A stretch of 58,785 bases of DNA from a virus. The stretch covers positions 2,012 through 60,796 of IMG/VR virus record IMGVR_UViG_3300030085_002174; one strand, 5' to 3'. Of this stretch, positions 47,863 through 56,428 are shown piece after piece. Each line of letters begins with the position of its first letter. The stretch's first letter is position 1. A program made the translations under genes and the position numbers. Under the pieces are notes generated by a model. That model was not told the origin of the DNA. It saw only the letters and a list, made by a program, of their open reading frames with translations, and did not search any database.

Positions 47863-48914
47863 TGTTTGGAAATTATTTTTATCACGAAATTATAAGAAAG
47901 ACAATTATTGCTTTCGGAACTCTTTTCAATAATATTGAAATTAAACATAAGGACAAGGCTGGTGGCACTGCCAGCGTTATGAGAGTTCCTATTGCATATG
48001 GACCTATGCAAAAGTTTCTGGCAAGAATAGAACAGTCTCCAACCATTAGAAAAGAAGTTGCAATAACTTTACCAAGAATGTCTTTCGAGATGGTGGGCGT
48101 AAGTTATGATCCCACCAGAAAGTCTTCTACAATGCAAACTTTTAGAGCATTGAATGAAGATAGAAAGTCAGTAACAAAGGCATTCATGCCTGTTCCTTAT
48201 AATGTAAATATCAGATTGTCAGTAATGACAAAACTGAATGAAGATGCTCTTCAAATTGTAGAACAGATTCTACCATATTTTCAACCACATTTTAATTTGA
48301 CCATTGACCTGGTGGAACAAATTGGAGAGAAGAGAGATATTCCAATGGTTTTGAATAGCATCACAATGGATGATGACTATGAGGGAGATTTTACTACTCG
48401 TAGAGTCCTTACTTACACTCTAGATTTTACTGCAAAGACATATCTCTTTGGTCCAGTTGATACTGCTGGTGATATTATTAAGAAAGTTCAAGTTGATTAT
48501 CATACTGGTACAAATATCAAAACACCTTCTAGAGAAGTTAGATATACAGTTACACCTAAAGCACTCAAAGATTATGATGGAGATAAGACAACCAAATTGT
48601 TTGAAGATATTACGGAAAATACAACTGAATTCCAAGTTGAATATGGAACCGAATTGGTTGCAAAATCATACATTCAAATTGGTTCGGAAGTCATGTTTAT
48701 CAGAGAAATTTCTGGTGATACAATAAGAGTAAACAGATCGGAAAATGGAACTGTAGCAACAATTCATGAGATAGCAGATCCCATAAATGTCCTGACACCT
48801 ATAGATGATGAACAGATAGATCTTGATGATGACTTTGGATTCAATGAATCTACGGAGTTATTCACAGACGGCAAAATCTATAGCACCACAAAACAAAAGG
48901 ATGTTGAACCATGA
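47862..48914 (+). CDS. 15: Tail completion and sheath stabiliser gp15
   Basis: A 350-residue protein (T4 gp15 is 272). The N-terminus MFGNYFYHEIIRKTIIAFGT with LFNNIEIKHKDK, the IRVPIxYG-type segment MRVPIAYGPMQKFLARIEQ and the central EDALQIVEQILPYFQPHFN are diagnostic; the last is nearly identical in T4 gp15. gp15 forms the terminator ring on top of sheath and tube and docks the tail to gp13/gp14 in the head. Residues beyond about 240 are an extension ending in acidic, beta-rich sequence (DDEQIDLDDDFGFNE). It overlaps gp14 by one base and gp16 by four bases, so neck and packaging genes are tightly coupled. Confidence 0.92.
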   Translation: MFGNYFYHEIIRKTIIAFGTLFNNIEIKHKDKAGGTASVMRVPIAYGPMQKFLARIEQSPTIRKEVAITLPRMSFEMVGVSYDPTRKSSTMQTFRALNEDRKSVTKAFMPVPYNVNIRLSVMTKLNEDALQIVEQILPYFQPHFNLTIDLVEQIGEKRDIPMVLNSITMDDDYEGDFTTRRVLTYTLDFTAKTYLFGPVDTAGDIIKKVQVDYHTGTNIKTPSREVRYTVTPKALKDYDGDKTTKLFEDITENTTEFQVEYGTELVAKSYIQIGSEVMFIREISGDTIRVNRSENGTVATIHEIADPINVLTPIDDEQIDLDDDFGFNESTELFTDGKIYSTTKQKDVEP

Positions 48915-49339
48915 AATACGATGAGATAGATGATGCATTGGATATTACACCCACCGAAGTAAAGTCGGAAAAAATTGTAAAAAAAGAAAAAGAATCTACT
49001 GAAATTGTTACCACAACTCAAGAACAATTAAAGAAGGATTATGAATACACTCGTGGAAATTTGTACTCTCTTATTGAGAAAGGTCAAGAAGCAGTAGATG
49101 GTATATTAGAACTTGCACAAGAATCAGATTCTCCTAGAGCTTTTGAGGTTGCTGGTCAGTTAATTAAACATGTTGGTGATGTTGCTGACAAATTAGCCGA
49201 TCTACATAAGAAAGTAAAAGACATCGAAAAAGAGGATGGAAAGTCTTCCAAGTCAACAAACGTTACGAACAATGCAGTATTCTTTGGCAGTACAGCGGAT
49301 CTGCAAAAATTTCTTAAGAATAACGACAATTCTAAATAG
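48911..49339 (+). CDS. 16: Terminase small subunit gp16
   Basis: A 142-residue protein (T4 gp16 is 164). Charged N-terminus, then a helical hairpin core: LKKDYEYTRGNLYSLIEKGQ, EAVDGILELAQESDSPRAFE, VAGQLIKHVGDVADKLADLH, and a polar C-terminus with VTNNAVFFGSTADLQKFL. The coiled-coil core and the final N-NAVFFGST-x-(D/E)-LQK motif are typical of gp16 in T4-like marine phages. The small terminase recognises concatemeric DNA and regulates gp17. Its ATG overlaps the gp15 stop by four bases. gp17 is not adjacent: a modular Cys/Lys-rich gene and an NblA-like gene lie between. Confidence 0.9.
   Translation: MKYDEIDDALDITPTEVKSEKIVKKEKESTEIVTTTQEQLKKDYEYTRGNLYSLIEKGQEAVDGILELAQESDSPRAFEVAGQLIKHVGDVADKLADLHKKVKDIEKEDGKSSKSTNVTNNAVFFGSTADLQKFLKNNDNSK
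49331..49338 (+). promoter_or_regulatory. Late-promoter-like element TCTAAATA
   Basis: It shares the TAAATA core of T4 late promoters, covers the stop of gp16 and lies 25 bases before the ATG at 49363. Motif and position only. Confidence 0.4.
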
Positions 49340-49362
49340 ATAATAGGATATATTCTGCAACC

Positions 49363-51210
49363 ATGACTAAAGCAAAGAAGTGTCCCCCTGGGAAATACTG
49401 GTGTTTTACAGATAAAAAGTGTAAGAAAATTCCTACTGGATATCATGTCATGGGAGGAGGTCGTCTTATGAAAGACGAAGATCATGAAGATGGTGAAAAC
49501 GGTAAGAAGAATGGTAAGAAAAATGGAAATGGAAATGGTGACTCCAACGGTGGAGATGGTGGCGGGGTAGCAGAGTCTTCATGTGGTTCTACTAAAAAGA
49601 GGAAAAAGAAATTGGCAGAAGTAAGCACCAAAGGTTACGAATATTCTAATTGGAGAGACGAATTCAAAGCGACTGAAGTCGAGTCGGTAGATATCGTAAC
49701 TCCCGAACCATTACAACCAACTGAAGGTATTGGAAGTAAGATGATTGGTGAAGATTGTTGGGACGGATATGAAAAGAAAGGTATGAAGACTATGTTTGGA
49801 AAGAGGTATCCAAACTGTGTCAAAAAGAAAAAGACCAGAAGTGAAGGCGTTCTCGATGCTGCTTTAGAAACCGATAAGAAGATGGGTGAGTTGCATAAGA
49901 AAGTTGATAAAGATGTTAAACGAATGAAGGCAGGTAAAAAATTCAAAGAAGAAACTGAAGTTCTAGAAAAAGCAATGAGTTGCTGGAAAACTCATAAAAA
50001 AGTTGGTATGAAAATGAAAGGAGGTAAACTTGTCAATGATTGTCGCCCCAAAAACGAAGAATTCAGTGACTGGAGAACAGAACTCGAAGAGGGGAACAAA
50101 AGTGGTGATTCTTCTCTGCGTGACTGGTTTGGCAAGAGTCGTTCTTCTGATGGCACCCCTGGTTGGGTTCAACTGGGCGGCAAATATGCAGGAAAACCCT
50201 GCGCCAAACAACCAGGACAAACAACCAAACCAAAGTGCGGTTCTTCAAAAATGAAGAGAGACCTCAATAAAGATGAGGAAGAAAGAGCATTCCGTCGCAA
50301 GAATCGTCAAGACCCAAACCCAGATAGAAAGGGTAAGGCAAAGAATGTAGCAACAGAGTCTGCAGTACCAGGTAAACCAGCAGAAAAATTAGGTGCAGTA
50401 ACTGCGATTCCTAAGGATGAACGAGATGCAGCAAAGGCACGTTTACTTGCAAAGGCTGCGGCAAAACGTGCAAAGAAAGTAAGTGAGTCATCGGGAGAAG
50501 AAGATCATGAGTTTGAAATGGCTCGTCGTCAACTCTCTACAATGAAGAGTGCGGCAAAAAAACTTGAGAAGAAAATGGGTAAAAAAGGTGAAGGTAATCT
50601 CAAAGCTTGGGTGCAATCAAAAATAACTAAAGCTGCTGATTACGCCGATACCGCTGCAGATTATGTGACTAAGGAAGCTGCTGGTGAAAAGGATGCTTGT
50701 TACCATAAGGTCAAGTCTCGTTACTCTGTATGGCCTTCCGCATATGCATCTGGTGCTTTAGTTAAGTGTCGTAAAAAAGGTGCAAAGAACTGGGGTAATA
50801 AAACTAAGAAAGAAAGTTATTCTTTCGAGATAAACAAATCGGATCATAAAAAACAAACCAAACTAGGAAAGATTAGAAATCTTTCAAAAAAAGGTTCTAC
50901 TGAAGGCGAACGTGCAGCAGCGAAGAGAAAATTAGGTCCATCTCTTCCAAGTGAGTCGGTTATTATGCCTGGTAGTATTCTTCCAGAAGACTATCAGAGA
51001 ATACAGTCATATGGTAATGTTTATACTATAATTGTATTGTGGAGAGGAACCTCTCGTCGTGTTCAATTATTCTTCCAAGGAACGGCAAGACCTTCCCGTG
51101 AAGAAGTTAAAAACGAGGTAGAAAAAATCTACCCAGGCGGAATGGTTTCTTACTATTTTCCAAGTGCTGCCGATCCAGGTCAGCCAATTATCGTTTCTAC
51201 AAGGAGTTAA
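49363..51210 (+). CDS. Modular Cys/Lys-rich phage protein (615 aa)
   Basis: A string of short modules: residues 7-34 CPPGKYWCFTDKKCKKIP-TGYHVMGGG; 49-68 a low-complexity NGKKNGNGNGD spacer; 130-156 GEDCWDGYEKKGMKTMFGKR with YPNCVKKKK; 205-230 a degenerate copy (MSCWKTHKKVGMKMKGG, DCRP); 251-331 SLRDWFGKSRSSDGTPGWV with paired Cys and an Arg-rich tail; 384-438 a helical EMARRQLSTM / NLKAWVQSKITKAADY segment; 444-480 ACYHKVKSRYSVWPSAYASG-ALVKCRKKG; 545-613 YQRIQSYGNVYTIIVLWRG with RPSREEVKNEV. I recall similar modules in proteins of marine T4-like phages, but function is unknown. The charge suggests DNA or capsid-interior contact. Located between gp16 and gp17, so a packaging or head-assembly role is plausible. 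Cys pairs could bind metal. Confidence 0.75.
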   Translation: MTKAKKCPPGKYWCFTDKKCKKIPTGYHVMGGGRLMKDEDHEDGENGKKNGKKNGNGNGDSNGGDGGGVAESSCGSTKKRKKKLAEVSTKGYEYSNWRDEFKATEVESVDIVTPEPLQPTEGIGSKMIGEDCWDGYEKKGMKTMFGKRYPNCVKKKKTRSEGVLDAALETDKKMGELHKKVDKDVKRMKAGKKFKEETEVLEKAMSCWKTHKKVGMKMKGGKLVNDCRPKNEEFSDWRTELEEGNKSGDSSLRDWFGKSRSSDGTPGWVQLGGKYAGKPCAKQPGQTTKPKCGSSKMKRDLNKDEEERAFRRKNRQDPNPDRKGKAKNVATESAVPGKPAEKLGAVTAIPKDERDAAKARLLAKAAAKRAKKVSESSGEEDHEFEMARRQLSTMKSAAKKLEKKMGKKGEGNLKAWVQSKITKAADYADTAADYVTKEAAGEKDACYHKVKSRYSVWPSAYASGALVKCRKKGAKNWGNKTKKESYSFEINKSDHKKQTKLGKIRNLSKKGSTEGERAAAKRKLGPSLPSESVIMPGSILPEDYQRIQSYGNVYTIIVLWRGTSRRVQLFFQGTARPSREEVKNEVEKIYPGGMVSYYFPSAADPGQPIIVSTRS

Positions 51211-51212
51211 TT

Positions 51213-51380
51213 ATGCAAGACAACATCGAACTTTCAAGTCTGAACAAAGCACTTGAGTACGAACGTCAATCTAGAGAGATTGATAAAATGACTCTTGAAG
51301 AGGCAAGAGAGTTCGCAAAGTCTTACCTAAAACTCTATTTTAAACAACAAGAAGTAATCGGTTCTATAGCAAACATGTGA
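51213..51380 (+). CDS. NblA-like small protein (55 aa), possible phycobilisome-degradation adaptor
   Basis: ATG 51213 to TGA 51378-51380, with a strong AAGGAG site at 51201-51206. The protein is two helices: NIELSSLNKALEYERQSREI, then DKMTLEEAREFAKSYLKLYF, ending KQQEVIGSIANM. NblA proteins (about 60 residues, helix-turn-helix) share the start (I/L)ELS, a first helix with Phe/Arg, a turn (N/K)M(S/T)xxxA(K/R)(D/E)F and a second helix of aromatic and basic residues. The match to the cyanobacterial pattern is short but runs in order over nearly the whole length. NblA links phycobilisome subunits to Clp protease; marine cyanophage NblA genes have been reported. It could instead be an unrelated helical hairpin, perhaps a terminase cofactor given its position before gp17. 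Confidence 0.5.
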   Translation: MQDNIELSSLNKALEYERQSREIDKMTLEEAREFAKSYLKLYFKQQEVIGSIANM

Positions 51381-51384
51381 TTTT

Positions 51385-51921
51385 ATGAGTGAAGTATATC
51401 TTGGTAATCCTAATCTAAAAAAAGCGAATACACCGATTGAATTTACAGAGGAACAAGTTATTGAGTTCCTCAAATGTAAAGACGATCCTGTTTATTTTGC
51501 AAACAACTATATTAAGATTGTTTCTCTTGATGAGGGTTTGACGCAATTCCACCCTTATCATTTCCAAGAAAAACTTATCAATAATTTCCATGCGAATAGA
51601 TTTAATATTTGCAAAATGCCAAGACAAACTGGCAAGTCCACTACTGTGGTATCTTACCTTTTACATTACGCTGTTTTTAACGATAGTGTTAATATTGGCA
51701 TCCTAGCAAACAAAGCGGCAACTGCAAGAGAACTTCTCGGAAGATTACAAACTGCATACGAGAACTTACCAAAATGGATGCAACAGGGTATTATAGCCTG
51801 GAACAAAGGATCAATGGAGTTGGAGAATGGCAGTAAGATATTGGCAGCTTCTACGTCTGCGAGTGCTGTCCGAGGTATGTCATTTAACATCCTCTTTCTT
51901 CTGGTAAAAACACCAAAGTAA
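51385..51921 (+). pseudogene. 17: Terminase large subunit gp17, N-terminal ATPase fragment (frame broken)
   Basis: The N-terminal part of gp17. Residues 1-75 precede the Walker A loop KMPRQTGKST (78-86). Downstream are NIGILANKAATARELLGRL, then KWMQQGIIAWNKGS and ILAASTSASAVRGMSFNILFL (quoted in part: ASTSASAVRGMSFNILFL), which leads into Walker B in T4 gp17. Here the frame leaves the family sequence straight after NILFL: the expected D-E carboxylates and about 20 residues after them are absent, and the frame ends as LVKTPK at TAA 51919-51921. The rest continues in another frame at 51897. The fragment could not hydrolyse ATP normally. Sequence or assembly error and real deletion are both possible. 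Confidence 0.88.
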
Positions 51922-51944
51922 TTATTGTATCTACCCCACATGGT

Positions 51945-52961
51945 ATGAATCACTTCTACCGTATGTGGCATGATGCGGAAAAGGCTAAGAACGATTATAT
52001 TCCAACTGATGTTCACTGGTCCGAAGTCCCAGGTAGGGATTTAAAGTGGAAAGAACAAACAATTAAAAACACATCAGAACAACAGTTTAAGATTGAGTTT
52101 GAGTGTGAGTTCTTAGGATCTATCGATACTTTGATTTCTGCAGCGAAATTAAAAGCACTTGTTTATGATGATCCAATCAAGAGAAATGCTGGATTGGATA
52201 TCTACGAAGAACCAAAAGAAGATCATACTTATGTTGTCACTGTTGACGTTGCGAGAGGAGTAGATAAAGATTACTCTGCGTTCTGTGTATGTGACACCAC
52301 TACATTTCCATATAGATTAGTAGCTAAGTATAGAAACAATCAGATCAAACCAATTCTTTTTCCTAATATTATCCGAGACGTATCGAAGGCATATAACCAA
52401 GCATTCATACTAGTAGAAGTAAATGATATCGGAGATCAAGTTGCATCTATTTTGCACATGGATCTTGAGTACGATAATATATTGATGTGTTCCATGAGAG
52501 GTCGTGCTGGTCAGGTAGTAGGTCAAGGATTCTCAGGAAAGAAGACACAATTGGGTGTCAAAATGTCCAAGACAGTAAAGAAGATTGGATCTCTAAACCT
52601 GAAAGCCTTAATAGAAGATGATAAGTTATTTGTACAAGATTTAGATGTAATTAGTGAACTAACTACTTTTATACAAAAGGCTGGATCATTTGAGGCTGAA
52701 GAAGGCTGTAATGATGACCTTGCAATGTGTCTTGTTATATTTGCGTGGTTAGTTCAACAGGATTACTTCAAAGAGATGACGGATAATGATGTCCGTAAAA
52801 AAATATATGAAGATCAAAGAGATCAAATTGAAGCTGACATGGCTCCATTTGGATTCATCAGTGATGGATTAAATGATGAGGGAAGTTTTGTTGATCCAGA
52901 GGGTCAAGTTTGGCATACAGATGAATATGGAGATATGTCATATATGTGGGAATATAATTGA
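51945..52961 (+). pseudogene. 17: Terminase large subunit gp17, C-terminal nuclease fragment
   Basis: The rest of gp17. The homologous frame begins by 51897 (SSGKNTKVIIVSTPHGMNHF), upstream of the first ATG at 51945, so that ATG is a codon of the full gene rather than a real start. The RNase-H-like nuclease is complete: VVTVDVARGVDKDYSAF (D101 in this ORF), ILVEVNDIGDQV (E158) and GCNDDLAMCLVIFAWL (D257/D258) correspond to the metal-binding residues of T4 gp17. TPHGMNHFY is the coupling motif of the ATPase. In the full protein this part cuts DNA during headful packaging. Adding both parts and the missing stretch gives about 545 residues, a normal gp17 size. Its stop overlaps the next ATG by one base. 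Confidence 0.88.
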
Positions 52962-53188
52962 TGTCTTTTGAAGAATCTTTTGAATTAGAACACTTATTTC
53001 TTACTGAAAGAAAGTGTAAGAAGTGTAGACAAACAAAAAATTTACTAACTGATTTTTATTTAACGAGAAAAGATAGAGGTACACTTCCCTCTGCATATTC
53101 ATATGAATGTAAAGAATGCACGGTAAGAAGAATAAAAGAATCACGGATTAAAAACAAAACAGTTTTCTGGGAATATCCAGACTGGTAG
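52961..53188 (+). CDS. Small zinc-ribbon-like protein (75 aa)
   Basis: The start is taken as ATG 52961, overlapping the gp17 stop by one base; a TTG three bases earlier is less likely. The core is KCKKCRQTKNLLTDFYLTRK followed by YSYECKECTVRRIKESR, giving two CxxC pairs 29 residues apart, a zinc-ribbon pattern. The same C-x2-C-x4-K-x4-FY-x(n)-C-x2-C arrangement is found at the front of HNH endonucleases and in small stand-alone phage proteins. No HNH residues follow, since the protein ends VFWEYPDW. It may be a stand-alone DNA-binding zinc protein or a remnant of a homing endonuclease. Confidence 0.65.
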   Translation: MSFEESFELEHLFLTERKCKKCRQTKNLLTDFYLTRKDRGTLPSAYSYECKECTVRRIKESRIKNKTVFWEYPDW

Positions 53189-53228
53189 TACGTTCACGTC
53201 CTGTTTCCCCATTCTAGCAATTCAAATT

Positions 53229-53236
53229 TCTAAATA
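53229..53236 (+). promoter_or_regulatory. Late-promoter-like element TCTAAATA before gp18
   Basis: It carries the TAAATA core and lies 37 bases before the gp18 ATG in an 85-base gap that holds no gene. A strong ribosome binding site AGAGGGG (53261-53267) follows. The tail sheath is needed in many copies, so a dedicated promoter would be expected. Confidence 0.45.
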
Positions 53237-53273
53237 GTTTCAGTCATATGAATCTTCTTTAGAGGGGAAAGAC

Positions 53274-55691
53274 ATGTCGCTAAACTTAGTATCACCAGGC
53301 GTAAAAGTTAGAGAAGTTGATCTTACTGTAGGCAGAATTGATGCAGTAAACGATCAAGTGGGAGTAATTGCAGGTCCCTTTGCCAGAGGTCCAATCGGAG
53401 AACCTGTACTGGTAGAAACGGAACAAGACCTCCTTAATACGTTTGGAAAGCCACAGGAAGCTGATGGCCAGTATGAGTATTGGATGTCTGCATCCTCTTA
53501 CTTGTCGTATGGTGGAACACTAAGAGTTATCAGAACTGATGATGACTCTCTAGTCAATGCACATGCGGGTGTTGCTGGAACCGTTCTTCCCCTAAAAATC
53601 AAGTCTACTGAAGACTATGTAAATAATTACGAAAATGCCAGCAATTGGATCTGGGCTGCGAAACAAGCAGGATCATGGGCAAATAACTTAAAAGTTTGCA
53701 CCATTGACGCTGCTGCAGACCAAAGAGTTTCTATCGGTACTTTTGGTATTGAAGTTGGATACGCAATGACTTGCGGAGTTTCAACTCAATATGCAGCCAC
53801 TGACGGAACTGTTAAGAATTTTACTGGTTATACAAAGGCAATCGTCACTGGAGTAAACGTAGATAGCATCGACGTTAAGATGCTTGGAGTCTACGATTCT
53901 GCAACTGACACTTTGGCTGAAGCAGAATACGATGAAGGTGGTCTTGCACAAATCTTTGCTCAGAAACAAGACGAATCTAGCACATATTGGCAGATCTTTA
54001 ACAATGTAGGATCCGCAACTTCTCTAGAGAAGTTTAGAATTAGAAACGGTGCAACAATTTCACTTGGTTCTACCGTCATTGCAAGTTCTACCAACCAACT
54101 CGATGAAGTCCAACCTGGTGACCTGATCCAAACTCTAAACAGTCAGTATAAGGCAAGAGTTGTTGGAGTCAATACCTCAGAAATTGTCGTTGATACTGCA
54201 TCTCCTGTTGCATTTGCTGCAACCTCTATGGTTGTTACTTATGTAAGAGATGATGACGGTGAGGGCGTCAATACTTTAGATAAGGGTGAAGGACTTCTTC
54301 CAAACCCAGATAGAAATCCAGTAGTTGATTGGTACGAGCAACAAACTCTCGGATTGACCAATTCCACAGTTTTCTGGAAGAACATCGCACCAAAACCAGG
54401 AACTTCACTTTGGGCTTCTGAAAGAAGTTCTAAGAATGACGAGTTCCACGTTGTAATTGTAGATGACAATGGATCAATTTCTGGAGTATCTGGAAACATT
54501 CTTGAGAAGTTCACGAGTCTTTCTAAAGGAAGTGATGCAAGAGTAAGTCCAAGTCAAAACATTTACTATAAGAACTACATTGCTAACAATTCCGAATATG
54601 TATTCGGCGGAACTTCTGATTCTTTAGTATCTCCATCATTTATGGATTTGGCGGGTACTACACAGAAGACTGGTACTGCAATTCAGTGGAACCAAGAAGT
54701 AAGTGGAATTACCTTCGGACTTTCTGGTAATAGAAACTACACCTTGGCTAATGGAGCAAACTACGGTGATACTAGTGGTTACAATAATACACTAGCAAAT
54801 GTAATTTCTGCATACAATATCGTAGAAAATCCTGCAGAGTATACCATTAACTTCCTACTTCAAGGACCTAGTGGTGGCGCTACACTGTTTGAATCACAAG
54901 CGAAAGCAAATAGACTTATCGCACTTGCAGAAGCAAGAAAAGACTGCGTTGCAGTAATTTCCCCACATAAGTCTGGAGTTGTTAATATAACAAATTCCGA
55001 CACACAAACACAGAACATCCTACAGTTCTATGGTGCAGTAACATCTTCTTCATATGCAGTATTCGATTCTGGATACAAGTATATGTTCGATAGATTTAAT
55101 AATAAGTTCAGATACATTCCTCTGAATGGTGACATTGCTGGATTGATGGCAAGAACTTCCATCAATAACTATCCATGGTTCTCTCCTGCAGGTGCTCAGA
55201 GAGGAACAATTAATGATGCAATTAAACTTGCATATAATCCTTCACAGGCACAAAGAGATCTTCTCTATCCTAAGAGAATTAACCCAGTAATCTTCTCACC
55301 TGGTTCTGGAATTATCCTCTTCGGTGATAAGACTGGTCTCTCTTATGCATCCGCATTTGATAGAATCAATGTTCGTCGTCTCTTCCTCACAGTGGAGGCA
55401 ACAATCCAACAAGCAGCAAGAGCACAACTGTTTGAGTTTAATGATGCGATCACCAGATCAAACTTTATCAATATCGTAGAACCATATCTCCGCGATATTA
55501 AAGCGAAGAGAGGAATTACAGACTTCCTCTTAGTTTGCGACGAATCAAATAACACCCCAGATGTTATCGACGCAAATCAATTTAGGGCTGACATCTTTAT
55601 CAAACCAGCAAGATCGATTAACTTCATCGGTCTAACCTTCGTTGCTAACAGAACTGGAGTTAGCTTTGAAGAAGTTGTTGGAACTGTTTAA
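53274..55691 (+). CDS. 18: Tail sheath protein gp18
   Basis: An 805-residue protein (T4 gp18 is 659). It opens SLNLVSPGVKVREVDLTVGR, the classical sheath N-terminus, then GVIAGPFARGPIGEPVLVET and a YWMSASSYLSYGGTLRVIRT strand. The conserved C-terminal domain is clear: DRFNNKFRYIPLNGDIAGLM, then ARTSINNYPWFSPAGAQRGT, INDAIKLAYNPSQAQRDLLY and FIKPARSINFIGLTFVAN. The sheath contracts to drive the tube through the host envelope. The middle part is variable, facing outward in T4. It has an upstream late-promoter-like element and strong ribosome binding site, and 47 bases separate it from gp19. Confidence 0.95.
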   Translation: MSLNLVSPGVKVREVDLTVGRIDAVNDQVGVIAGPFARGPIGEPVLVETEQDLLNTFGKPQEADGQYEYWMSASSYLSYGGTLRVIRTDDDSLVNAHAGVAGTVLPLKIKSTEDYVNNYENASNWIWAAKQAGSWANNLKVCTIDAAADQRVSIGTFGIEVGYAMTCGVSTQYAATDGTVKNFTGYTKAIVTGVNVDSIDVKMLGVYDSATDTLAEAEYDEGGLAQIFAQKQDESSTYWQIFNNVGSATSLEKFRIRNGATISLGSTVIASSTNQLDEVQPGDLIQTLNSQYKARVVGVNTSEIVVDTASPVAFAATSMVVTYVRDDDGEGVNTLDKGEGLLPNPDRNPVVDWYEQQTLGLTNSTVFWKNIAPKPGTSLWASERSSKNDEFHVVIVDDNGSISGVSGNILEKFTSLSKGSDARVSPSQNIYYKNYIANNSEYVFGGTSDSLVSPSFMDLAGTTQKTGTAIQWNQEVSGITFGLSGNRNYTLANGANYGDTSGYNNTLANVISAYNIVENPAEYTINFLLQGPSGGATLFESQAKANRLIALAEARKDCVAVISPHKSGVVNITNSDTQTQNILQFYGAVTSSSYAVFDSGYKYMFDRFNNKFRYIPLNGDIAGLMARTSINNYPWFSPAGAQRGTINDAIKLAYNPSQAQRDLLYPKRINPVIFSPGSGIILFGDKTGLSYASAFDRINVRRLFLTVEATIQQAARAQLFEFNDAITRSNFINIVEPYLRDIKAKRGITDFLLVCDESNNTPDVIDANQFRADIFIKPARSINFIGLTFVANRTGVSFEEVVGTV

Positions 55692-55738
55692 TTTTTAGAG
55701 TCAATAACAATTCCCTATTACGAGGTTAAACAAGAACA

Positions 55739-56428
55739 ATGGCACTACAATTTCCTAACACTCCAAATTTCCAAGATAGAACATTAGAAGACTTCAAAGC
55801 AAAACTGATTGGCGGCGGTGCTCGCCCCAATCTGTTTGAAGTTGAGATGGGTTTCCCATCTTTTGCAACCGACAACTCTGGTAATGATCTTCCAGTTGGT
55901 GATGTCAATGAACTCTCAAGGTTCATGATTAAGGCTGCTCAACTTCCAGCATCTACAATTTCACCTATTGAAATTCCTTTCAGAGGTAGAAATCTCAAGG
56001 TTGCTGGTGACAGAACATTCGCACCTTGGACCATCACCGTCATTAATGATAACGACTTCACTCTTAGAACTTCATTCGAGAAGTGGATGAACGCTATCAA
56101 CAAGCATGATGATAACTCTGGTTTGATCAACCCAGCACAATATCAGAAAGACGCAATTGTCAGACAGTTCGGTAGAGCTTCTTTGGCAAATGCTAAGAGC
56201 AATGTCAGTAACCCAACTCAAACTGTTGGACAGCAAATGCCTGTTCTCAAGGCATATAGATTCTTCGGAATCTTCCCAACATCCATCAGTGAGATTGAAG
56301 TTTCTTACGATGCTACAGATCAGATTGAAGAGTTTACTGTAGAACTCCAGGTTCAGTGGTGGGATGCACTTGATTCTCAAGGCACTTCTCAACTTTCTAC
56401 CGCAGAAACAGATACCCAACTCTCCTAA
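55739..56428 (+). CDS. 19: Tail tube protein gp19
   Basis: A 229-residue protein (T4 gp19 is 163). Visible family features: GGGARPNLFEVEMGFPS, LSRFMIKAAQLPASTISPIE, then IPFRGRNLKVAGDRTFAPWT and VINDNDFTLRTSFEKWMNAI, followed by the DATDQIEEFTVELQVQWWD strand near the end. It forms stacked hexamers making the rigid DNA conduit inside the sheath. It follows the sheath gene by 47 bases; its stop codon overlaps a CTAAATA element and a hairpin. Confidence 0.94.
   Translation: MALQFPNTPNFQDRTLEDFKAKLIGGGARPNLFEVEMGFPSFATDNSGNDLPVGDVNELSRFMIKAAQLPASTISPIEIPFRGRNLKVAGDRTFAPWTITVINDNDFTLRTSFEKWMNAINKHDDNSGLINPAQYQKDAIVRQFGRASLANAKSNVSNPTQTVGQQMPVLKAYRFFGIFPTSISEIEVSYDATDQIEEFTVELQVQWWDALDSQGTSQLSTAETDTQLS

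Noticed and set aside
49500-49560. Short tandem DNA repeat of AAATGG type
   Set aside because: It simply encodes the Asn-Gly-Lys spacer of the modular protein; no separate element is supported.
52958-52960. TTG start for the zinc-ribbon gene
   Set aside because: ATG 52961 directly follows and gives the usual one-base stop/start overlap.
51385-52961. Intron, intein or programmed frameshift as the cause of the split gp17
   Set aside because: Sequence is missing rather than added, no intron or endonuclease lies between the fragments, and a simple frameshift would not restore the lost Walker B residues.
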